Shown: positions 1-8,723, counted from the first letter of the stretch. The stretch is DNA of 64,000 nt from Flavobacterium tagetis (GCF_016735615.1 NZ_JAERSF010000001.1:1426001-1490000); one strand, 5' to 3'. Notes: a model not told the origin generated them from the sequence alone. A program made the numbers and translations.

Positions 1-479
1 CAAACAGTTTCCCAGGAGACAAAGCCGTTAATTATGCTGAAGGAATCTTGATTGGATACCGTTGGTTTGATACTAAAAATGTTGCACCATTATATCCTTT
101 TGGTTACGGATTATCATATACGACTTTCGCGCTTGATAATGCAAAAGCAAATAAAGATTCTTACGCTCAAAACGATGTAATCGAAGTTACAGTTGAGGTT
201 AAAAACACAGGAAAAGTAGACGGAAAAGAGGTAGTACAATTATATACTTCAAAATCGGATTCTAAAATTACTCGTGCAGCACAAGAGTTAAAAGGATTCA
301 AAAAAGCGGATGTAAAAGCTGGAAGTTCAGAAAAAGTAACCATCAAAGTGCCGGTAAAAGAATTGGCTTACTACGATGTTGCTGCTAAAAAATGGACGGT
401 TGAACCAGGAAAATATACCATCAAATTGGGAACTTCTTCAAGAGATATTAAAAAAGAAATTCAGATAACAGTTAAATAA
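1..479 (+). CDS. GH3 beta-glucosidase, C-terminal end (partial)
   Basis: The open frame enters from the left edge (first full codon at base 3) and ends at 479; the TTG at 48 is internal, not a start. What remains is the end of a family 3 glycoside hydrolase. It shows the junction motif EGILIGYRWFD, then FGYGLSYTTF, followed by about 110 residues of the fibronectin-III-like domain that closes bacterial GH3 enzymes. The TIM barrel and catalytic Asp lie outside the window, so the substrate cannot be read directly. GH3 members of this layout usually release terminal beta-linked glucose or xylose in the periplasm. It lies on the same strand as, and directly upstream of, a GH5, an esterase and a GH95 gene, so it is probably part of the same polysaccharide utilisation locus. 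Confidence 0.9.
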   Translation, partial: NSFPGDKAVNYAEGILIGYRWFDTKNVAPLYPFGYGLSYTTFALDNAKANKDSYAQNDVIEVTVEVKNTGKVDGKEVVQLYTSKSDSKITRAAQELKGFKKADVKAGSSEKVTIKVPVKELAYYDVAAKKWTVEPGKYTIKLGTSSRDIKKEIQITVK

Positions 480-511
480 AACTTGTTATTGCTAAAAAAT
501 AACCAAACCAC

Positions 512-540
512 CAACGCCAGCCCACTATAAGCTGGCGTTG
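512..540 (+). terminator. hairpin after the GH3 gene
   Basis: Perfect 10-bp stem CAACGCCAGC / GCTGGCGTTG (512-521 and 531-540) with a 9-nt loop, followed by ATTTTA. It lies 32 nt after the GH3 stop and 36 nt before the GH5 start. The downstream U-run is weak, so it may act as a 3' stabiliser or attenuator inside the locus rather than a strong terminator. Confidence 0.6.
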
Positions 541-576
541 ATTTTAAAAACTTACACTTAACTTAAACCAAACCAA

Positions 577-2067
577 ATGAAAAAAACAATCAAAGATTAT
601 GTCTTGAGCTTTGTACTGTGCTTTGCTTTTCTGGGAGTTTTAGCCTGCAGTTCAGATAAAGAAGAGACTCCAGTAAGTATAAAAACACTCTCAGCAAATA
701 CAAATAAAATCGATTTTGAAAGCAAAGAAAATACAATTGAAATAACCGTTAATTCCAATGGAGTTGCTTGGACATTGAGTAATTCTGTTAGTTGGCTAAA
801 AATAAGTCAGACTACTGGCGTATCTGGAAGTACAATAGTAAAAATTACTGCTTTAGAAAATACGACAACAGCGCTGCGAAATGCAGTTATTACACTAAGT
901 GGCGGCGAACTTGCTTCTGCGACAATTTCAGTTTCTCAGGCAGCAGGAAGTTTATATCCAAATTACAATACAAATCCAATTGCAGCAGATGCGTCTGGAA
1001 TGGGAAGTTCTGCGGTTGAATTGGCAGCAAAAATCAAATTAGGCTGGAACATTGGAAATACGTTGGAAGCAACCGGAGGAGAAACCGCTTGGGGAAATCC
1101 AAAAGTAACCAAAGCTTTAATTGATGCTGTAAAAGCAAATGGTTTCAATGCCATCAGAATTCCGTGTTCTTGGAATCAGAATTTAGAAAATGCTGCAACA
1201 GCAAAAATCAAAGTGGATTGGTTAAACCGAGTGAAAGAAGTAGTGCAATATTGTGTTGATAACGATATGTATGTTGTAGTAAACATTCACTGGGACGGGG
1301 GCTGGCTGGAAAACAATATTACCGAAGCTAAAAAAGTAGAAAATACTGCCAAACAAAAAGCGTTCTGGGAACAAATTGCAACACATTTACGCGGATTTGA
1401 CGAACATTTACTTTTTGCAAGTGCCAATGAACCGGCTGTTGAAGATGCGACGCAAATGGCAGTTTTAACGTCGTATCATCAAACTTTTATTGATGCAGTT
1501 CGTTCAACGGGAGGAAAAAATGCTACTCGTGTTTTAGTAGTTCAAGGGCCAACAACAGATATCGAAAAAACAAATAAATTAATGACTACATTGCCTACAG
1601 ATAAAGTATCAGGCAGAATGATGGTTGAGGTTCATTATTATTCACCTTGGAATTTTGCCGGTTTAACGAAAGATGAAACTTGGGGTAAAATGTTCTATTA
1701 TTGGGGAAATGGTTTCCATTCTACAACCGATACAGAAAGAAATGCAACTTGGGGCGAAGAAGCCGATTTAGAAAAGAATTTCAAATTGATGAAAACGCAA
1801 TTTGTAGACAAAGGAATTCCAGTTTTATTGGGAGAATTTGGAGCAATCCGCAGAACAACTTTAACAGGAGATGCGCTGACTTTACATTTAAATTCAAGAG
1901 CCTATTATTTAAAAATGTTAGTTAAAACAGCAAAAGCAAACGGATTATTACCTTTTTATTGGGACGAAGGAAGTCTAGGGAATAATGGTTTCGGAATCAT
2001 GAACAGAACCAATAATACCGTCTTCGATACACAAGCTTTAAACGCATTAATTGACGGATTAAAGTAA
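577..2067 (+). CDS. BACON-GH5 endo-glucanase lipoprotein
   Basis: A 496-residue lipoprotein. The N-terminus is a type II signal peptide with lipobox GVLAC (Cys24), followed by SSDKEE, an acidic stretch typical of Bacteroidota lipoproteins sent to the cell surface. Residues about 36-125 form a BACON domain, the beta-sandwich found at the N-terminus of many Bacteroidota glycanases. Residues about 145-490 are a GH5 catalytic barrel with the opening GWNIGNTLEA, the acid/base motif ANEP (Glu285) and the nucleophile motif LGEFG (Glu420). Both catalytic glutamates are present, so it should be active. Enzymes of this layout cut beta-1,4-glucans and, in xyloglucan loci, xyloglucan backbones at the cell surface. 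The neighbouring GH3, acetylesterase and GH95 fucosidase support xyloglucan, but the subfamily was not verified. Confidence 0.92.
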   Translation: MKKTIKDYVLSFVLCFAFLGVLACSSDKEETPVSIKTLSANTNKIDFESKENTIEITVNSNGVAWTLSNSVSWLKISQTTGVSGSTIVKITALENTTTALRNAVITLSGGELASATISVSQAAGSLYPNYNTNPIAADASGMGSSAVELAAKIKLGWNIGNTLEATGGETAWGNPKVTKALIDAVKANGFNAIRIPCSWNQNLENAATAKIKVDWLNRVKEVVQYCVDNDMYVVVNIHWDGGWLENNITEAKKVENTAKQKAFWEQIATHLRGFDEHLLFASANEPAVEDATQMAVLTSYHQTFIDAVRSTGGKNATRVLVVQGPTTDIEKTNKLMTTLPTDKVSGRMMVEVHYYSPWNFAGLTKDETWGKMFYYWGNGFHSTTDTERNATWGEEADLEKNFKLMKTQFVDKGIPVLLGEFGAIRRTTLTGDALTLHLNSRAYYLKMLVKTAKANGLLPFYWDEGSLGNNGFGIMNRTNNTVFDTQALNALIDGLK

Positions 2068-2089
2068 AAAAATGTAGTTTAAATCATAT

Positions 2090-2151
2090 AAGTGACATAA
2101 GTAAATTTAAGAGCATTGCTAAATGTAAACTTAAAATATCTTATATCACTT
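2090..2151. repeat. imperfect inverted repeat between GH5 and esterase genes
   Basis: Arms AAGTGACATAAG (2090-2101) and CTTATATCACTT (2140-2151) pair with one mismatch around a 38-nt AT-rich loop. There is no T-tract on the coding strand directly after it. It may be a processing or stability element in the polycistronic transcript. Confidence 0.4.
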
Positions 2152-2182
2152 GTAGGGTTCAAAAATATTAAAATTGAAAAAA

Positions 2183-4129
2183 ATGAAAAAGAGTGTAATT
2201 TTTATTTTTCTGTTAATTAGTGTTTTAGCTAATGCTAATGTGAGAATGCCTTTAATATTCTCTGACGGAATGGTGCTTCAAAGAGACAAACAAATTCCGA
2301 TTTGGGGTTTTGCGGATGCGAATGAAAGCGTAGAAATTCATTTCAACAAACAAATCAAGAAAACCATAGCCGATAAAAACGGAAAATGGACGGTAAATTT
2401 AAATGCTGAAAAAGCCGGCGGACCATTCGAATTGATCATTATCGGAAAAAATAAAATCACGATCAAAAATGTTTTGGTTGGCGAAGTCTGGATTTGCAGT
2501 GGACAATCGAATATGGAATTTCAGGTTTTCAAAACGATGAATGCTGAAAAAGAAATTGCAGCTGCTAATTATCCAATGATTCGTCATTTTGGTGTTGCCC
2601 AAGATTTAAGTGGTACTCCAAAAGACGATTTAAAACAAGGGAAATGGGAAGAAGCAAACAAAGAAAATGTGGGCAACTTCACAGCAGTTGGCTACTATTT
2701 CGCCAGAAAACTGTATGCAGAATTAAAAATCCCAATCGGAATCATCAATACTTCCTGGGGTGGAACCAATGTGGAAACCTGGACAAGTCGCGAAGCTTTC
2801 GAAAACAGTCCCGATTTTAAAGCCATGATTGCCGATGTTCCAACCGTAGATATCAATGCGATTTTTGAAACCTATAAAAAATCAGTTTTAGAAAACTTAA
2901 AAAAAGTACAGGGTTTTGATGTTTCTATGGAAAACGAAGAGCAATTTAAAAACGCAAATTTCCAAGACAAAAACTGGCCAGAAATAAAAGTGCCTTCACT
3001 TTGGGAAAACCAGCAGATTGGAAATATCGACGGAATTGTCTGGATGCGAAAAACCATTGTTTTAACAGCCGAACAAGCCAAAAAAGAAGCCATTTTACAT
3101 TTAGCAAAAGTAGACGACGAAGACAAAACGTATGTAAACGGAGTAGAAGTTGGAACCAATAATCTTTGGGACAAATTACGAGTTTATAAAATTCCTGTAA
3201 ATGTCTTAAAAGAAGGAACAAACGTAATCGCTGTAAGAATTACAGATTACAGTGGCGGCGGCGGAATCTATGGCGATTCAGCCGATTTAAAAATCGACTT
3301 TAAAGATTCAAATTTGCCTTTAGAAGGACTTTGGAAATTTAATGTTATAAAAGTGAGAATCGAGGTTTCACCAAACAGTTATCCGTCATTATTGTACAAT
3401 GCCATGGTAAATCCGTTAGTGCCTTATGCTATGCAAGGTGTTTTATGGTATCAGGGAGAAGCCAATGTTTGGAGAGCAGCAGAATACAAAAAAGCATTTC
3501 CGTTAATGATTACCGATTGGCGAACCAAATTCAAACAAGGAAACTTCCCTTTTTATTTCGTTCAATTATCCACTTTTGATGAATTTGGAGGAAACAGTCA
3601 AAAAGGAAGCCGTTGGGCAGAACTTCGCGAAGCGCAATCTGAAACTTTAAAATTACCAAACACCGGAATGGCCGTTACAACCGATATCGGTAACGCCAAA
3701 GATATTCACCCAACCAACAAACAAGATATTGGTTTACGTTTGGCGGCGATCGCAATGAACAATCTTTACGGCAAAAAACAAGTGCACAGTGGCCCAACTT
3801 ATAAATCGCAGGAAATAAAAGGAAGCCAAATTATCCTCACTTTCGATAATATAGGCAGCGGATTGTCAACACCAAATAACGATGAATTAAAAGGTTTTGA
3901 AATTGCTGGCAAAGACAAAGTTTTTCATGCCGCGCAAGCAATCATTAAAGACAATAAAATAATCGTATCAAGCGATAAAGTTCAAAATCCCGTTGCGGTT
4001 CATTACGGCTGGGCAGATGACGATACAACAATTAATCTTTTCAACAAAGAAAAATTCCCCGCGTCGCCATTTAGAACCGATAATTGGGAAATGATTGCAG
4101 CGAATGAAAAATATAAAGTGAGTAAATAA
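2183..4129 (+). CDS. sialate O-acetylesterase / CE20-type carbohydrate esterase
   Basis: The open frame begins with a TTG at 2174, but the ATG at 2183 starts a clean signal peptide (MKKSVIFIFLLISVLANA) and is preferred, giving 648 residues. It is an SGNH-fold esterase. The nucleophile block is CSGQSNMEF (Ser109) and the acid-base block is DIHPTNK (Asp507, His509). Between them, around residues 250-375, sits a GH2-like beta-sandwich insertion (WMRKTIVL, VNGVEVG). Databases call this architecture sialate O-acetylesterase. The same family includes CE20 enzymes that deacetylate xyloglucan side chains, and its position between GH5 and GH95 favours that role over sialic acid. It is expected in the periplasm. 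Confidence 0.88.
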   Translation: MKKSVIFIFLLISVLANANVRMPLIFSDGMVLQRDKQIPIWGFADANESVEIHFNKQIKKTIADKNGKWTVNLNAEKAGGPFELIIIGKNKITIKNVLVGEVWICSGQSNMEFQVFKTMNAEKEIAAANYPMIRHFGVAQDLSGTPKDDLKQGKWEEANKENVGNFTAVGYYFARKLYAELKIPIGIINTSWGGTNVETWTSREAFENSPDFKAMIADVPTVDINAIFETYKKSVLENLKKVQGFDVSMENEEQFKNANFQDKNWPEIKVPSLWENQQIGNIDGIVWMRKTIVLTAEQAKKEAILHLAKVDDEDKTYVNGVEVGTNNLWDKLRVYKIPVNVLKEGTNVIAVRITDYSGGGGIYGDSADLKIDFKDSNLPLEGLWKFNVIKVRIEVSPNSYPSLLYNAMVNPLVPYAMQGVLWYQGEANVWRAAEYKKAFPLMITDWRTKFKQGNFPFYFVQLSTFDEFGGNSQKGSRWAELREAQSETLKLPNTGMAVTTDIGNAKDIHPTNKQDIGLRLAAIAMNNLYGKKQVHSGPTYKSQEIKGSQIILTFDNIGSGLSTPNNDELKGFEIAGKDKVFHAAQAIIKDNKIIVSSDKVQNPVAVHYGWADDDTTINLFNKEKFPASPFRTDNWEMIAANEKYKVSK

Positions 4130-4141
4130 TTATTTGGGCGT

Positions 4142-4206
4142 GACCTCGATAAGATAAGTGGGCTAATTCTCTTTGCGCATATGAGCCCACTTATCTTATC
4201 GAGGTC
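4142..4206. repeat. 23-bp perfect inverted repeat
   Basis: Arms at 4142-4164 and 4184-4206 are exact reverse complements (GACCTCGATAAGATAAGTGG plus GCT in the left arm) around a 19-nt loop. It lies 12 nt after the esterase stop. No T-run follows, so it is not a standard terminator; it looks like a mobile palindromic repeat or a strong mRNA 3' barrier before the GH95 gene. Confidence 0.8.
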
Positions 4207-4268
4207 GGGCTATCCGCGCTACTTCGGTAGCTTACTCCTATCCCTCACGCTGGTAAAACGTCTAGTAT

Positions 4269-4367
4269 GTCATTTCGACGAAGGAGAAATCACACTAGAG
4301 ATTCCGCAAAGTGAATTAACCAATCTTTGTCGATTTACGTGTGTGATTTCTCCTTCGTCGAAATGAC
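4269..4367. repeat. dispersed palindromic element, copy 1
   Basis: A 99-bp element with perfect 27-bp terminal inverted repeats (4269-4295 and 4341-4367; outer end GTCATTTCGACGAAGGAG). A second copy at 24687-24786 lies in the opposite orientation and shares both arms and the interior motif ATCTTTGTCGATTTACG. It has no coding capacity of its own, and the open frames running through it are by-products of the palindrome. The size and ends suggest a MITE- or REP-like element. Confidence 0.85.
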
Positions 4368-4413
4368 AAGTTTGTGTAAATTTGGTTTAAAAAATATCAA
4401 AAAGAAAAAGCAT

Positions 4414-6822
4414 ATGAATTCAATCCTCATAAAAAAAACATTTCTCCTCTTACTTTTCACGTCTTACTATACAAACATTTCGGCACAATCCAAAAGTGTT
4501 TTATGGTACAAACAGCCAGCAGAATTCTTTGAAGAAAGTTTAGTTTTAGGAAACGGAAAAATGGGAGCAACCGTTTTTGGAGGGGCTAATTCAGACAAAA
4601 TTTATTTGAACGACATTACACTTTGGTCGGGCGAACCTGTAAATGCAAACATGAGCCCGGACGCTTATAAAAACATTCCCGCAATTCGCGAAGCTTTACA
4701 GAACGAAAACTACAAACTGGCAGAAGAACTGAATAAAAAAGTTCAAGGAAAAAACTCCGAATCGTATGCGCCTTTAGGAACATTAGAAATCAATAATTCT
4801 GAAAAAGGGAAAGCAGTAAATTACCACAGAGAATTGGATCTTTCGAACGCTATTTCGAAAATAAGTTACGAAATGGCAGGTATAAAATATACCCGAGAAT
4901 ATTTTGTATCGGCTCCAGATAAAGTTATGATTATCAAATTGACAGTAGATCAAAAAGGAGCTTTAAACTTTGATATCAATTTGAAAAGCCTTTTACAATC
5001 AAATGTCGAAGTCAGAAACAATATTTTAATATTGAGGGGTTCTGCACCAATTCATGAAAATGCAGGATATAATGTTTTGCCAAAATATCTGAATTTAAAA
5101 GATAGAGGAACGAAATTTACAGGTTTAGTCCAAATCAAAAAAACAGACGGAACGGTTACAAGTTCTAGAGAAACGTTGACTTTAAAAGATGCTACAGAAG
5201 CCATAATTTTTGTTTCTGTTGCGACAAGTTTTAATGGTTTTGATAAAAATCCGGCATCAGAAGGTTTAGACGATGTTTCAATTGCTTTGCAAAATCTGAA
5301 CAATGCGTACGCAAAAGCATTCGATAAACTAAAAGAATCTCACATTGCCGATTATCAAAAATTCTTCAATCGTGTCAACTTAGATTTAGGAAAAACAACC
5401 GCTCCAGATTTGCCGACAGACGAACGTTTATTGCGCTACGCTGACGGAAATGAAGATAAAAATCTCGAAATTCTATATTTCAATTTCGGACGCTATTTAT
5501 TAATAAGCTCGTCAAGAACTTTGGGCGTTCCGGCCAATTTACAAGGACTTTGGAATCCGCATTTGAGTCCGCCTTGGAGCAGTAATTATACGATGAATAT
5601 CAATTTGGAAGAAAATTACTGGTTGGCAGAAAACACCAATCTTTCCGAAATGCATTTGTCACTTTTGAGTTTCATTAAAAACCTTTCGGTAACAGGAAAA
5701 GTTACGGCAAAGACTTTTTACGGAGTAGATAAAGGTTGGGCAGCTGCTCATAATTCGGATATCTGGGCAATGACCAATCCAGTTGGACAGTTTGGAAAAG
5801 AAGATCCAATGTGGGCTTGCTGGCCAATGGCGCAGGCGTGGCTGAGTACACATATTTGGGAACATTATACGTTTACGCAAGATTTAGCTTATTTGAAAAA
5901 AGAAGGGTATCCGTTAATGAAAGGCGCAGCTGAATTTTGTTTAGGCTGGTTGGTTACCGATAAAAACGGAAATTTGATTACATCGCCTTCGACTTCGCCA
6001 GAAAATCAATATAAATTGGCAGATGGTTTTGTGGGTGCAACATTATACGGAGGAACTGCCGATTTAGCGATGATTCGCGAATGTTTTGATAAAACCATAA
6101 AAGCGTCAAAAGTGTTGAATACTGATGCTGGTTTTAGAAAAGAACTGGAAACAGCACTTTCAAAATTGCATCCGTATCAAATTGGAAAAAAAGGAAATTT
6201 GCAGGAATGGTATTTTGATTGGGAAGATAATGAACCGAAACATCGTCATCAATCGCACTTATTCGGACTTTTCCCTGGCGATCATATTACGCCATTAAAA
6301 ACTCCAGATTTGGCAGAAGCTTCGAAAAAGACTTTAGAAATAAAAGGAGACGAAACTACAGGTTGGTCAAAAGGCTGGAGAATCAATCTTTGGGCAAGAC
6401 TTTGGGACGGAAATCGTGCTTATAAAATGTATCGTGAATTACTTCGATATGTTGATCCAGACGGAAAGAAAACAGACAAACCAAGAAGAGGAGGAGGAAC
6501 ATATCCGAATTTATTCGATGCGCATCCGCCATTTCAAATTGATGGAAATTTTGGAGGCGCAGCTGCGGTTGCAGAAATGTTAGTGCAATCTGATGAAAAC
6601 GAAATCCGATTACTTCCTGCTTTGCCAGATGCTTGGTCTGAAGGTTCTGTAAAAGGGATCTGTACCAGAGGAGGTTTTGAAATTGAAATGAACTGGAATA
6701 ATAAAAAGCCAGAAAAAGTAATTGTTTCTTCTAAAAATGGAGGAAAAACGACTTTGGTTTTAGGAGATAAAAAACAGGAAATTGTTTTGAAAAAAGGAGA
6801 AAAATTAGAAGTGAAATTCTAA
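4414..6822 (+). CDS. GH95 alpha-L-fucosidase
   Basis: The open frame extends back to 4327, but those 29 codons lie partly in the palindromic repeat; ATG 4414 begins a signal peptide (MNSILIKKTFLLLLF, ending near SAQ), giving 802 residues. It is a full-length GH95 protein: N-terminal beta domain (LGNGKMGATVFGG, ITLWSGEP), then an (alpha/alpha)6 barrel. The conserved Asn pair is in MNIN (Asn395, Asn397), the catalytic acid is in STSPEN (Glu530), and the third conserved site is DGNFG (Asp710). GH95 enzymes are inverting alpha-1,2-L-fucosidases or galactosidases in the periplasm. The fucose-Gal side chain of xyloglucan is a reasonable target given the GH5 and CE20-like neighbours, but specificity is inferred. 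Confidence 0.9.
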   Translation: MNSILIKKTFLLLLFTSYYTNISAQSKSVLWYKQPAEFFEESLVLGNGKMGATVFGGANSDKIYLNDITLWSGEPVNANMSPDAYKNIPAIREALQNENYKLAEELNKKVQGKNSESYAPLGTLEINNSEKGKAVNYHRELDLSNAISKISYEMAGIKYTREYFVSAPDKVMIIKLTVDQKGALNFDINLKSLLQSNVEVRNNILILRGSAPIHENAGYNVLPKYLNLKDRGTKFTGLVQIKKTDGTVTSSRETLTLKDATEAIIFVSVATSFNGFDKNPASEGLDDVSIALQNLNNAYAKAFDKLKESHIADYQKFFNRVNLDLGKTTAPDLPTDERLLRYADGNEDKNLEILYFNFGRYLLISSSRTLGVPANLQGLWNPHLSPPWSSNYTMNINLEENYWLAENTNLSEMHLSLLSFIKNLSVTGKVTAKTFYGVDKGWAAAHNSDIWAMTNPVGQFGKEDPMWACWPMAQAWLSTHIWEHYTFTQDLAYLKKEGYPLMKGAAEFCLGWLVTDKNGNLITSPSTSPENQYKLADGFVGATLYGGTADLAMIRECFDKTIKASKVLNTDAGFRKELETALSKLHPYQIGKKGNLQEWYFDWEDNEPKHRHQSHLFGLFPGDHITPLKTPDLAEASKKTLEIKGDETTGWSKGWRINLWARLWDGNRAYKMYRELLRYVDPDGKKTDKPRRGGGTYPNLFDAHPPFQIDGNFGGAAAVAEMLVQSDENEIRLLPALPDAWSEGSVKGICTRGGFEIEMNWNNKKPEKVIVSSKNGGKTTLVLGDKKQEIVLKKGEKLEVKF

Positions 6823-6853
6823 GTATTCTTTTGAAACCTAATGGCATCCTGAG

Positions 6854-6892
6854 CGAAGTCGAAGCTCGTTACCTTGAAGAGCTTCGACTTCG
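6854..6892. repeat. 14-bp inverted repeat
   Basis: Perfect arms CGAAGTCGAAGCTC (6854-6867) and GAGCTTCGACTTCG (6879-6892), just upstream of the terminator between convergent genes. Another short palindrome of the kind scattered through intergenic gaps here. Confidence 0.7.
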
Positions 6893-6913
6893 TTAAGCCT
6901 GACAAATTATAAC

Positions 6914-6946
6914 AAACCCGACAGGATTCAAGAACCTGTCGGGTTT
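6914..6946. terminator. bidirectional terminator between GH95 and cvpA
   Basis: 12-bp stem AAACCCGACAGG / CCTGTCGGGTTT (6914-6925 and 6935-6946) with a 9-nt loop. The A/T ends on both sides suit two convergent genes, GH95 (+) and cvpA (-). Confidence 0.8.
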
Positions 6947-6967
6947 AATTCTTAAAAGATGCGACTA

Positions 6968-7513
6968 TTATTTTTCGGTCTGTTCTTTTTCTTCTTCTGG
7001 TTTCTCAGAATGTTCCTTTTTAAAAGTCTCGTACCATTTTTCAATAGATGGATACACAAAAGCAGCAACTTTTTTCACTGGATTATAAAAAATGTAATTA
7101 TCTAAAGTTTCTTTTTTTGCGAATGTATTATTGAAATTAATTTTCTCAAACAAAGCAATAAAAATACTCAGAATCAGAATCGTTTTTAAAATCCTAAAAA
7201 ACCCACCACCTAATTTATTCATCCAGCCTAACATCGCAAAATCGGCAATGCCAGTTAAAATTTTGGCTAAGAAATAAACGCCAATTACAACTAAAATAAA
7301 AGTTAGGATAAAAGCTGTAATTTGAATATTGGTCGGATTCCAAGAAACGTGTTTTGAAATCCATCCTGTCATTAGTGAAGAAAATTTAATAGCAAGATAA
7401 ATTCCTAATAGCAAAGAAATAAAAGAGGCAACTTCTACAAAAAGTCCATTTTTAATGCCTTTATACAAACTGTATCCTAAAAGCGCGGTTACAATAATAT
7501 CAAAAAAACTCAT
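6968..7513 (-). CDS. cvpA: CvpA family membrane protein
   Basis: A 181-residue inner-membrane protein of the CvpA (colicin V production) family. It opens with MSFFDIIVTALLGYSLYKGIKNGL, the family's typical first helix with the GxxxG-like GIKNGL loop. Three more hydrophobic segments follow, near residues 29-50, 63-88 and 100-118. The C-terminal 45 residues are charged and cytosolic (EKPEEEKEQTEK). CvpA homologues support envelope homeostasis, but their biochemical activity is not settled. It is transcribed alone, convergent with the GH95 gene, and reads as an ordinary chromosomal gene. Confidence 0.85.
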   Translation of the reverse strand: MSFFDIIVTALLGYSLYKGIKNGLFVEVASFISLLLGIYLAIKFSSLMTGWISKHVSWNPTNIQITAFILTFILVVIGVYFLAKILTGIADFAMLGWMNKLGGGFFRILKTILILSIFIALFEKINFNNTFAKKETLDNYIFYNPVKKVAAFVYPSIEKWYETFKKEHSEKPEEEKEQTEK

Positions 7514-7652
7514 GTTTTATTTTGTGTTAATGAGGCGCAAATATAGGTTTTTTTTAAGGTTTAGATGTTCAGAGAAACAAAGGTTAAAAGGTTTTAGGGC
7601 AAATGTAATTTTATGTGTTTAAATTTTTTAGGCACATTGAGTTTGAACTCTG

Positions 7653-7660
7653 TATCTTTG
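7653..7660 (+). promoter_or_regulatory. -7 promoter element upstream of the 7756 gene
   Basis: TATCTTTG fits the Bacteroidota -7 consensus TAnnTTTG and is followed by CAAAT. No good TTTG is seen 19-21 nt upstream. The predicted start near 7667 gives a leader of about 90 nt containing a small ATTCTG/CAGAAT stem. Confidence 0.6.
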
Positions 7661-7755
7661 CAAATCAAAATTTAGAGTTAGATTGCGATTCTGCCCCCTC
7701 AGAATTGATTTTTACATCAGTAATCTAAAATCTACAATCAAAAATCATAAATTAA

Positions 7756-8112
7756 ATGTCTAGAGATACACAATTAAAAGAGCGATGGGAAAAGCTCGTT
7801 GATATACTTTCAAATCAGTTTTCGCAAGGTGAAGATCTTGATTTGGATTCCATTATTTATTTAATCGGAGTTCAGGAATTTGGTAAAGTTCATCGTCAAT
7901 TTAAAAAAGACGAAAAGTTAAATTTAATGCACATTGCAATCTGCCGATTATTGGAACCGTACGGATTTTACGAATTCGAATATTTTGATGAAGAAGGCTG
8001 GCCACACTACAAAATAAAAGAACAATTGCCATCGTTAAAAGCAGGTGAACAATCGGTTTTAATGAAAGAAGCGATTGTGAGTTATTTTTTGGAAAGAAAA
8101 CTTATTGAATAG
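7756..8112 (+). CDS. conserved small acidic protein, function unknown
   Basis: A 118-residue soluble protein without signal peptide or membrane segment. It is rich in acidic and aromatic residues, including a stretch around residues 70-85 (YGFYEFEYFDEEGWPHY). I do not recognise a named domain. It has its own likely promoter and lies first of three + strand genes leading to pheS, separated from the next by an 83-nt palindromic gap. Composition and codon use match the neighbours, and it looks like a real, conserved flavobacterial gene. No function can be stated. Confidence 0.7.
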   Translation: MSRDTQLKERWEKLVDILSNQFSQGEDLDLDSIIYLIGVQEFGKVHRQFKKDEKLNLMHIAICRLLEPYGFYEFEYFDEEGWPHYKIKEQLPSLKAGEQSVLMKEAIVSYFLERKLIE

Positions 8113-8116
8113 ATTT

Positions 8117-8172
8117 TTTTAGTGTTCAGTGTTGTAAACTGTGACTAAGTAAGCGGAAACTGAACACTAAAA
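8117..8172. repeat. AGTGTTCAGT inverted repeat
   Basis: 14-bp arms at 8117-8130 and 8159-8172 built on AGTGTTCAGT / ACTGAACACT. Related GTGTTCAG/CTGAACAC pieces occur in the moxR-DUF58 gap at about 58970-59100. A dispersed flavobacterial palindrome that may also terminate the gene at 7756. Confidence 0.65.
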
Positions 8173-8195
8173 CCTGATCACTGACTACTGAAAAA

Positions 8196-8723
8196 ATGTG
8201 CAGATACGCAATGACATCTTATAAACCTCATTACGCTTGTTTTAATTGTCGAAAGACCTTTAAAAGAAGATTGATGGTTGATATAAAAAAAGGAGAAGCA
8301 TCAGTTTTTGAAGCCAAATGTCCTCAATGTGGGGAGTTTATGGCAAATATGGGACTAGATTTCGAATCACCTAAAAAAGACGATCTCAAAAAGTGGGAAC
8401 ATCTTAAAAGTTTATTTTCTGTTGGTCTTACATTTCATTCTTGCGGTTGCAGTGGGCCAGGGTATATTCCGAATTCAAAAGAAAAATTAATTGAATATTT
8501 TGAAGGGATAAAAAAGACCTATTTTAAAAATATGGATTTTTGGCGAACCAGAATTGAACCTTCTACAAAACAAGAAAAAGAACGGGATTCGAATAAAAAC
8601 TGGCATGAATTAAACCGCATTTCTTCGAATTTTAGAAAGGAAACAGTAACCAATCAGGAAGGTTTAGATTATTGGCATGTAAAGATCAAACAAGTTGAAG
8701 AAAAGTTAAATCTAATAAAATAA
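8196..8723 (+). CDS. zinc-ribbon protein, function unknown
   Basis: A 175-residue cytosolic protein. Two CxxC pairs (YACFNC, Cys15/Cys18, and AKCPQC, Cys42/Cys45) form an evident zinc ribbon at the N-terminus. A further Cys-rich HSCGCSGPGY stretch lies near residue 85, followed by a charged helical C-terminal half. The start at 8196 is chosen because the ribbon begins at once and the preceding gap is palindromic. Zinc ribbons of this kind bind nucleic acid or protein, but nothing here names a partner. It sits between an unknown gene and pheS on the same strand, with a separate likely promoter for pheS after it. Confidence 0.65.
   Translation: MCRYAMTSYKPHYACFNCRKTFKRRLMVDIKKGEASVFEAKCPQCGEFMANMGLDFESPKKDDLKKWEHLKSLFSVGLTFHSCGCSGPGYIPNSKEKLIEYFEGIKKTYFKNMDFWRTRIEPSTKQEKERDSNKNWHELNRISSNFRKETVTNQEGLDYWHVKIKQVEEKLNLIK

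Noticed and set aside
4181-4366. Open frame within the intergenic repeats before GH95
   Set aside because: It is read through a perfect inverted repeat and the palindromic element, with no family similarity.
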